From Nemophila menziesii (Eukaryota; Streptophyta; Magnoliopsida; Boraginales; Hydrophyllaceae): DNA of 64,000 nucleotides. The position numbers and the translations under genes were made by a program. The notes below the pieces were generated by a model, which did no database searches, had not been told where the DNA came from, and was given only the letters and a program-made list of their open reading frames with translations. The stretch spans positions 65,588,154 through 65,652,153 of the forward strand of contig JARWIR010000002.1 of NCBI GenBank assembly GCA_029959085.1, in the 5' to 3' direction. Below are positions 50,301-61,080 of this stretch, piece after piece (position 1 is the stretch's first letter; each line of letters starts with the position of its first letter).

Positions 50301-53300
50301 ATAGAATTGCCTTAAATAACTCAAAAAAATGCACTTTCACTTCCAATGTTTATCAAACAAAGTAGATATCTTATTCAAATACCTGAGATATAGGACTCGC
50401 TTTTCGTTAATAGAATCTAAAAATTAATTCAGAAAGTGATGTGATTCTTTTGATAGCGATATACATTGGAATAAATTATTTTAGTTTTGCAAGAAGGGAT
50501 ATTTTAGATATTCTCGATCGAGTTGGAGAAACACGTTTTCAAGAAGAATGGAAAAAGAGAGGGTCAGATTGGTGTTAGCGGCTCTATCGAGAGTTTCTTT
50601 AGGCGTTGTGATGAAGATTTGGTCATGACAACTAAGAACGGAACAGAAAACCTTATGGTGCAGCATATCAAGAATAATGGTTTTATAAAATGGAGGACCT
50701 CATTTTGGGATTTTTTCGACGGTCTTTTGTATTTTGTTTTATCATGAAATCGACAAGAACCTAGATTATGGGCTTCTTTTTTACCCTGTTGCATCACCAA
50801 ATTTGACACCGTACTCATACAAGTGAAATTGACCATTTGGATTTTGGATCTCTTATATTGGGCTAGGGACGACAATGGAGAATGAATGAGTAACTGAAGA
50901 TTGTAATCGCATTTTGGGTTGAAAAAATCTTTTGGATGACTAATTTTCCATTTATTCAGCAAATAGGAGTTGAATCCATTTAGAACGGGTTAGAGAAAAG
51001 ATCGAGTAGTTATAAGATAAGTTCTACATGTTTAGAATCTAACCAAACATAAACGATCTGGTATATAATGTAGCAAACTCACCGAGTCAAACACATAAGC
51101 ATTAGTTAGCAAAATGAAACAAGTAATCTGAACCAATAAAAATCAATGATGAAACCGAACTAAAATGTGACAAAAATAAAACGGTGTGTACAAAATTTTC
51201 TATGTATTTTCTCTTCGTGATAAATTATGCGACTCAAAATGTTTTTTAAATCGTTGAAATTTTTTGTAATCTATAATACATTAAGTAATGTGTTGTGGTA
51301 AGGTATAAATTTTGCAACTATAGTATTTAAGAACTTTAGTTACTGGTCGAGATTGAAAAACTGTACCAAGAAAATTGAAAATATGAAGATTCTATTTCAA
51401 ACATAGCACTTAACATTTAAAAAAAACCAAAACTCGGATAAATATAAACATCATATGATTAGATTTTTAACTTAGCAAAAATGCTAAAGATAAAATTATG
51501 TTTCAAAATGTAATATCGGTTGTCGAAAATACATCATGTGTAACTGACATCTCTATTAGCATGAGGTACATAGTCTACACTAGAAGACAATCACACTTTT
51601 TATGCAAATGACAATATTGCATACGTGTTTTAATAAAAATTTAGAAAAAACATAAATAAGCTTCATGTTGTGTCCAAAAAAGTAAAACAAAAAATCTCCT
51701 TGCGCTACTATGATAAGTCAAGTAGCTATAATTATTACCTATATAATTGCCTTATATAACTCAAAAAAAATGCACTTTCACTTCCAATTTTTATCAAACA
51801 AAGTAGATATCTTATTCAAATACATGAGATATAGGACTCGCTTTTCGTTAATAGAATCTAAAAATTAAAACAGAAAGTGGTGTGATTCTTTTGATAGCGA
51901 TATATATTGGAATAAATTACACGTTTTAAAGAAGAATGGAAAAAGAGACGGTCGGATTGGATTTCTTTGTTTGCGGCTCTATTGAGAGTTTCTTTAGGCG
52001 TTGTGATGAAGATTTGGCTATGGAAACTAAGGAAGGAAAATAAAACCTTATGGTGCTGCGTATCGAAAATAAGGGTTTTATAAAATGGAGGACCTCATTT
52101 TGGGGTTTTTTGGACGGTCTTTTGTTTTTTGTTTTATCACGAAATCCACAAGAAACTAGATTATGGGCTTCTTTTTGACCCCATTGCATCACTTAATTGG
52201 ACACCGTACTCATACAAGTGAAATTGACCATTTGGATTTGATCTCTAATCTTGGGCTAGGGACGACAATGGAGAATGAATGAGTAACTAAAGATTGTAAT
52301 CGCATTTTGGGTTGAAAAACTCCTTGGGATGACTAATTTTCATTTTATTCAGAAAATAGGAGATGAATCCATTTAGAAAGGGTTAGGGAAAAGATCGAGT
52401 AGTTATAAGATAAGTTCTACATGTTTAGAATCCAACAAAACATAAACGATCTGGTATATAAACTCCCTTAGCCGAACGCATGAGCAGTAGTTAATAAAAA
52501 GAAACAAGTAAACTTAACCAATAAAAATAAATAATGAAACCAAACTAAAATGTGAGAAAAATAAGACGGTATGTACTAAATTTTCTACGTTTTTTCTCTT
52601 CATGATAAATTATGCGACTCAAAGTGTTTTTAAATTATTGACAGTTTTTGTAACCTATTATACATTAAGTAATGTGTTGTGGTAAGGTATAAATTTTTCA
52701 ACTATAGTATTTAACAACTTTAGTTAATGGTCGAGATTGAAAAACTGTACCAAGAAAATTGAAAATATGAAGATTCTATTTCAAATATAGCACTTAAAAT
52801 TTAAAAAAAAACTAAAAATCAGATAAATATAAAATCATATGATTAGATTTTTAACTTAGATAAAATGCTAAAGATAAAATTATGTTTCAAAATGTAATAT
52901 CGGTTGTCGAAAATACATCATGTGTAACTGACATCTCTATTAGCATGAGGTATATAGTCTACAATAGAAGACAATCAAATTTATTATGCAAATGACAATA
53001 TTGAATACGTTTTTTAATAAAAATTTAGAAAAATCATAAATAAGCTTCAAGTTGTGTCCAAAAAAGTAAAACAAATAATCTCCCTACGCTACTATAATAA
53101 CTCAAGCAGCTATAATTATTACCTATAGAATTGCCTTAAATAACTCAAAAAAATGCACTTTCACTTCCAATGTTTATCAAACAAAGTAGATATCTTATTC
53201 AAATACCTGAGATATAGGACTCGCTTTTCGTTAATAGAATCTAAAAATTAATTCAGAAAGTGATGTGATTCTTTTGATAGCGATATACATTGGAATAAAT

Positions 53301-53881
53301 TATTTTAGTTTTGCGAGAAGGGATATTTAAGATATTCTCGATCGAGTTGGAGAAACACGTTTTCAAGAAAAATGGCAAAAGAGAGGGTCAGATTGGTGTT
53401 AGCGGCTCTATCGAGAGTTTCTTTAGGCGTTGTGATGAAGATTTGGTCATGACAACTAAGGAAGGAACATAAAACCTTATGGTGCAGCATATCAAGAATA
53501 ATGGTTTTATAAAATGGAGGACCTCATTTTGGGATTTTTTCGACGGTCTTTTGTATTTTGTTTTATCACGAGATCGACAAGAACCTAGATTATGGGCTTC
53601 TTTTTTACCCTGTTGCATCACCAAATTTGACACCGTACTCATACAAGTGAAATTGACCATTTGGATTTTGGATCTCTTATATTGGGCTAGGGACGATAAT
53701 GGAGAATGAATGAGTAACTGAAGATTGTAATCGCATTTTGGGTTGAAAAAATCTTTTGGATGACTAATTTTCCATTTATTCAGCAAATAGGAGTTGAATC
53801 CATTTAGAACGGGTTAGAGAAAAGATCGAGTAGTTATAAGATAAGTTCTACATGTTTAGAATCTAACCAAACATAAACGAT
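38335..53881 (+). repeat. Satellite block 7: second copy of the alternating dimer region, expanded by two dimers
   Basis: Eleven monomers start at 38335, 39768, 41160, 42589, 43981, 45412, 46804, 48235, 49627, 51058 and 52451. The first lengths (1433, 1392, 1429, 1392, 1431) repeat those of 12898 onward, and private variants agree (GATAATATTATG at 13323 and 38760; CATGTTTAACTGAC at 16189 and 41626). The offset is 25437 bp up to about 45.4 kb and 31083 bp from about 51 kb on. The 5646-bp difference equals two dimers of 2823 bp, visible as repeats around 44.8, 47.7 and 50.5 kb. Confidence 0.93.
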
Positions 53882-56800
53882 CTGGTATATAATGTAGCGA
53901 ACTCACCGAGTCAAACACATAAGCAGTAGTAAACAAAACGAAACAAGTAAACTGAACCAATAAAAATCAATAATGAAACCAAACTAAAATGTGACAAAAA
54001 TAAAACGGTGTGTACAAAATTATCTATGTTTTTTCTCTTCGTGATAAATTATGCGACTCAAAATGTTTATTAAATCATTTAAATTTTTTGTAATCTATAA
54101 TACATTAAGTAATGTGTTGTGGTAAGGTATAAATTTTGCAACTATAGTATTTAACAACTTTAGTTACTGGTCGAGATTGAAAAACTTTACCAAGAAAATT
54201 GAAAATATGAAGATTCTATTTCAAACATAGCACTTAACATTTAAAAAAAACCAAAACTCGGATAAATATAAACATCATATGATTAGATTTTTAACTTAGC
54301 AAAAATGCTAAAGATAAAATTATGTTTCAAAATGTAATATCGGTTGTCGAAAATACATCATGTGTAACTGACATCTCTATTAGCATGAGGTATATAGTCT
54401 ACAATAGAAGACAATCCAATTTATTATGCAAATGACAATATTGAATACGTTTTTTAATAAAAATTTAGAAAAATCATAAATAAGCTTCAAGTTGTGTCCA
54501 AAAAAGTAAAACAAATAATCTCCCTACGCTACTATAATAACTCAAGCAGCTATAATTATTACCTATAGAATTGCCTTAAATAACTCAAAAAAATGCACTT
54601 TCACTTCCAATGTTTATCAAACAAAGTAGACATCTTATTCAAATACCTGAGATATAGGACTCGCTTTTCGTTAATAGAATCTAAAAATTAATTCAGAAAG
54701 TGATGTGATTCTTTTGATAGCGATATACATTGGAATAAATTATTTTAGTTTTGCGAGAAGGGATATTTAAGATATTCTCGATCGAGTTGGAGAAACACGT
54801 TTTCAAGAAAAATGGCAAAAGAGAGGGTCAGATTGGTGTTAGCGGCTCTATCGAGAGTTTCTTTAGGCGTTGTGATGAAGATTTGGTCATGACAACTAAG
54901 GAAGGAACATAAAACCTTATGGTGCAGCATATCAAGAATAATGGTTTTATAAAATGGAGGACCTCATTTTGGGATTTTTTCGACGGTCTTTTGTATTTTG
55001 TTTTATCACGAGATCGACAAGAACCTAGATTATGGGCTTCTTTTTTACCCTGTTGTATCACCAAATTTGACACCGTACTCATACAAGTGAAATTGACCAT
55101 TTGGATTTTGGATCTCTTATATTGGGCTAGGGACGATAATGGAGAATGAATGAGTAACTGAAGATTGTAATCGCATTTTGGGTTGAAAAAATCTTTTGGA
55201 TGACTAATTTTCCATTTATTCAGCAAATAGGAGTTGAATCCATTTAGAACGGGTTAGAGAAAAGATCGAGTAGTTATAAGATAAGTTCTACATGTTTAGA
55301 ATCTAACCAAACATAAACGATCTGGTATATAATGTAGCAAACTCACCGAGTCAAACACATAAGCAGTAGTTAACAAAACGAAACAAGTAAACTGAACCAA
55401 TAAAAATCAATGATGAAACCGAACTAAAATGTGAAAAAAATAAAACGGTGTGTACAAAATTATCTATGTTTTTTCTCTTCGTGATAAATTATGCGACTCA
55501 AAATGTTTATTAAATCATTTAAATTTTTTGTAATCTATAATACATTAAGTAATGTGTTGTGGTAAGGTATAAATTTTGCAACTATAGTATTTAAGAACTT
55601 TAGTTACTGGTCGAGATTGAAAAACTTTACCAAGAAAATTGAAAATATGAAGATTCTATTTCAAACATAGCACTTAACATTTAAAAAAAACCAAAACTCA
55701 GATAAATATAAACATCAAATGATTAGATTTTTAACTTAGCAAAAATGCTAAAGATAAAATTATGTTTCAAAATGTAATATCGGTTGTCGAAAATACATCA
55801 TGTGTAACTGACATCTCTATTAGCATGAGGTACATAGTCTACACTAGAAGACAATCACATTTTTTATGCAAATGACAATATTGAATACGTGTTTTAATAA
55901 AAATTTAGAAAAAACATAAATAAGCTTCATGTTGTGTCCAAAAAAGTAAAACAAAAAATCTCCTTGCGCTACTATGTAACTCAAGTTGCTATAATTATTA
56001 CCTATAGAATTGCCTTAAATAACTCAAAAAAATTCACTTTCACTTCAAATGTTTATCAAACAAAGTAGATATCTTATTCAAATACCTGAGATATAGGACT
56101 CGCTTTTCGTTAATTGAATCTAAAAATTAATTCAGAAAGTGATGTGATTCTTTTGATAGCGATATACATTGGAATAAATTATTTTAGTTTTGCAAGAAGG
56201 GATATTTAAGATATTCTCGATCGAGTTGGAGAAACACGTTTTCAAGAAGAATGGAAAAAGAGAGGGTCAGATTGGTGTTAGCGGCTCTATCGAGAGTTTC
56301 TGTAGGCATTGTGATGAAGATTTGGTCATGACAACTAAGGAAGGAACCTAAAACCTTATGGTGCAGCATATCAAGAATAATGGTTTTATAAAATGGAGGA
56401 CCTCATTTTGGGATTTTTTCGACGGTCTTTTGTATTTTGTTTTATCACGAAATCGACAAGAACCTAGATTATGGGCTTCTTTTTTACCCTGTTGCATCAC
56501 CAAATTTGACGCCGTACTCATACAAGTGAAATGAACTATTTGGATTTTGGATCTCTAATATTGGGCTATGGACGACAATGGAGAATGAATGAGTAACTGA
56601 AGATTGTAATCGCATTTTGGGTTGAAAAAATCTTTTGGATGACTAATTTTCCATTTATTCAGCAAAATAGGAGTTGAATCCATTTAGAACGGGTTAGAGA
56701 AAAGATCGAGTAGTTATAAGATAAGTTCTACATGTTTAGAATCTAACCAAACATAAACGATCTGGTATATAATGTAGCGAACTCACCGAGTCAAACACAT

Positions 56801-59800
56801 AAGCAGTAGTAAACAAAACGAAACAAGTAAACTGAACCAATAAAAATCAATAATGAAACCAAACTAAAATGTGAGAAAAATAAGACGGTGTGTACAAAAT
56901 TATCTATGTTTTTTCTCTTTGTGATAAATTATGCGACTCAAAATGTTTATTAAATCATTGAAATTTTTTGTAATCTATAATACATTAAGTAATGTGTTGT
57001 GGTAAGGTATAAATTTTGCAACTATAGTATTTAAGAACTTTAGTTACTGGTCGAGATTGAAAAACTTTACCAAGAAAATTGAAAATATGAAGATTCTATT
57101 TCAAACATAGCACTTAACATTTAAAAAAAACCAAAACTCAGATAAATATAAACATCAAATGATTAGATTTTTAACTTAGCAAAAATGCTAAAGATAAAAT
57201 TATGTTTCAAAATGTAATATCGGTTGTCGAAAATACATCATGTGTAACTGACATCTCTATTAGCATGAGGTACATAGTCTACACTAGAAGACAATCACAT
57301 TTTTTATGCAAATGACAATATTGAATACGTGTTTTAATAAAAATTTAGAAAAAACATAAATAAGCTTCATGTTGTGTCCAAAAAAGTAAAACAAAAAATC
57401 TCCTTGCGCTACTATGTAACTCAAGTTGCTATAATTATTACCTATAGAATTGCCTTAAATAACTCAAAAAAATGCACTTTCACTTCAAATGTTTATCAAA
57501 CAAAGTAGATATCTTATTCAAATACCTGAGATATAGGACTCGCTTTTCGTTAATTGAATCTAAAAATTAATTCAGAAAGTGATGTGATTCTTTTGATAGC
57601 GATATACATTGGAATAAATTATTTTAGTTTTGCAAGAAGGGATATTTAAGATATTCTCGATCGAGTTGGAGAAACACGTTTTCAAGAAGAATGGAAAAAG
57701 AGAGGGTCAGATTGGTGTTAGCGGCTCTATCGAGAGTTTCTGTAGGCATTGTGATGAAGATTTGGTCATGACAACTAAGGAAGGAACAGAAATCCTTATG
57801 GTGCAGCATATCAAGAATTATGGTTTTATAAAATGGAGGACCTCATTTTGGGATTTTTTCGACGGTCTTTTGTATTTTGTTTTATCACGAAATCGACAAG
57901 AACCTAGATTATGGGCTTCTTTTTTACCCTGTTGCATCACCAAATTTGACGCCGTACTCATACAAGTGAAATTGACCATTTGGATTTTGGATCTCTTATA
58001 TTGGGCTAGGGACGACAATGGAGAATGAATGAGTAACTGAAGATTGTAATCGCATTTTGGGTTGAAAAAATCTTTTGGATGACTAATTTTCCATTTATTC
58101 AGCAAATAGGAGTTGAATCCATTTAGAACGGGTTAGAGAAAAGATCGAGTAGTTATAAGATAAGTTCTACATGTTTAGAATCTAACCAAACATAAACGAT
58201 CTGGTATATAATGTAGCAAACTCACCGAGTCAAACACATAAGCAGTAGTTAACAAAACGAAACAAGTAAACTGAACCAATAAAAATCAATGATGAAACCG
58301 AACTAAAATGTGACAAAAATAAAACGGTGTGTACAAAATTATCTATGTTTTTTCTCTTCGTGATAAATTATGCGACTCAAAATGTTTATTAAATCATTTA
58401 AATTTTTTGTAATCTATAATACATTAAGTAATGTGTTGTGGTAAGGTATAAATTTTGCAACTATAGTATTTAAGAACTTTAGTTACTGGTCGAGATTGAA
58501 AAACTTTACCAAGAAAATTGAAAATATGAAGATTCTATTTCAAACATAGCACTTAACATTTAAAAAAAACCAAAACTCGGATAAATATAAACATCATATG
58601 ATTAGATTTTTAACTTAGCAAAAATGCTAAAGATAAAATTATGTTTCAAAATGTAATATCGGTTGTCGAAAATACATCATGTGTAACTGACATCTCTATT
58701 AGCATGAGGTACATAGTCTACACTAGAAGACAATCACATTTGTTATGCAAATGACAATATTGAATACGTGTTTTAATAAAAATTTAGAAAAAACATAAAT
58801 AAGCTTCATGTTGTGTCCAAAAAAGTAAAACAAAAAATCTCCTTGCGCTACTATGTAACTCAAGTTGCTATAATTATTACCTATAGAATTGCCTTAAATA
58901 ACTCAAAAAAATTCACTTTCACTTCAAATGTTTATCAAACAAAGTAGAAATCTTATTCAAATACCTGAGATATAGGACTCGCTTTTCGTTAATTGAATCT
59001 AAAAATTAATTCAGAAAGTGATGTGATTCTTTTGATAGCGATATACATTGGAATAAATTATTTTAGTTTTGCAAGAAGGGATATTTAAGATATTCTCGAT
59101 CGAGTTGGAGAAACACGTTTTCAAGAAGAATGGAAAAAGAGAGGGTCAGATTGGTGTTAGCGGCTCTATCGAGAGTTTCTGTAGGCATTGTGATGAAGAT
59201 TTGGTCATGACAACTAAGGAAGGAACCTAAAACCTTATGGTGCAGCATATCAAGAATAATGGTTTTATAAAATGGAGGACCTCATTTTGGGATTTTTTCG
59301 ACGGTCTTTTGTATTTTGTTTTATCACGAAATCGACAAGAACCTAGATTATGGGCTTCTTTTTTACCCTGTTGCATCACCAAATTTGACGCCGTACTCAT
59401 ACAAGTGAAATGAACTATTTGGATTTTGGATCTCTAATATTGGGCTATGGACGACAATGGAGAATGAATGAGTAACTGAAGATTGTAATCGCATTTTGGG
59501 TTGAAAAAATCTTTTGGATGACTAATTTTCCATTTATTCAGCAAATAGGAGTTGAATCCATTTAGAACGGGTTAGAGAAAAGATCGAGTAGTTATAAGAT
59601 AAGTTCTACATGTTTAGAATCTAACCAAACATAAACGATCTGGTATATAATGTAGCGAACTCACCGAGTCAAACACATAAGCAGTAGTAAACAAAACGAA
59701 ACAAGTAAACTGAACCAATAAAAATCAATAATGAAACCAAACTAAAATGTGAGAAAAATAAGACGGTGTGTACAAAATTATCTATGTTTTTTCTCTTTGT

Positions 59801-61080
59801 GATAAATTATGCGACTCAAAATGTTTATTAAATCATTGAAATTTTTTGTAATCTATAATACATTAAGTAATGTGTTGTGGTAAGGTATAAATTTTGCAAC
59901 TATAGTATTTAACAACTTTAGTTACTGGTCGAGATTGAAAAACTTTACCAAGAAAATTGAAAATATGAAGATTCTATTTCAAACATAGCACTTAACATTT
60001 AAAAAAAACCAGAACTCGGATAAATATAAACATCATATGATTAGATTTTTAACTTAGCAAAAATGCTAAAGATAAAATTATGTTTCAAAATGTAATATCG
60101 GTTGTCGAAAATACATCATGTGTAACTGACATCTCTATTAGCATGAGGTACATAGTCTACACTAGAAGACAATCACATTTGTTATGCAAATGACAATATT
60201 GAATACGTGTTTTAATAAAAATTTAGAAAAAACATAAAATAAGCTTCATGTTGTGTCCAAAAAAGTAACACTTAAAATCTCTCTGCGCTACTATAATAAC
60301 TCAAGCAGCTATAATTATTACCTATAGAATTGCCTTAAATAACTCAAAAAAATGGACTTTCACTTCCAATGTTTATCAAACAAAGTAGACATCTTATTCA
60401 AATACCTGAGATATAGGACTCGCTTTTCGTTAATAGAATCTAAAAATTAATTCAGAAAGTGATGTGATTCTTTTGATAGCGATATACATTGGAATAAATT
60501 ATTTTAGTTTTGCGAGAAGGGATATTTAAGATATTCTCGATCGAGTGGGAGAAACACGTTTTCAAGAAGAATGGAAAAAGAGAGGGTCAGATTGGTGTTA
60601 GCGGCTCTATCGAGAGTTTCTTTAGGCGTTGTGATGAAGATTTGGTCATGACAACTAAGGAATGAACCTAAAACCTTATGGTGCAGGATATCAAGAATAA
60701 TGGTTTTATAAAATGGAGGACCTCATTTTGGGATTTTTTCGACGGTCTTTTGTATTTTGTTTTATCGCGAAATCGACAAGAACCTAGATTATGGGCTTCT
60801 TTTTGACCCTGTTGCATCACCAAATTTGACGCCGTACTCATACAAGTGAAATGAACTATTTGGATTTTGGATCTCTAATATTGGGCTATGGACGACAATG
60901 GAGAATGGATGAGTAACTGAAGATTGTAATCGCATTTTGGGTTGAAAAAATCTTTTGGATGACTAATTTTCCATTTATTCAGCAAATAGGAGTTGAATCC
61001 ATTTAGAAAGGGTTAGAGAAAAGATCCAGTGGTTATAAGATAAGTTCTACATGTTTAGAATCCAACAAAACATAAACGAT
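53882..61080 (+). repeat. Satellite block 8: five A-head, full-box monomers (~1440 bp)
   Basis: Units start at 53882, 55322, 56762, 58201 and 59640, with lengths 1440, 1440, 1439, 1439 and 1441. They correspond to block 3 with one unit more. The unit at 53882 shares the early A-to-B switch with the unit at 22799 (TATATAGTCTACAATAGAAG). The unit at 59640 has the GTGCAGGATATC box and a private change near 60267 (AACACTTAAAATC). Confidence 0.9.
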
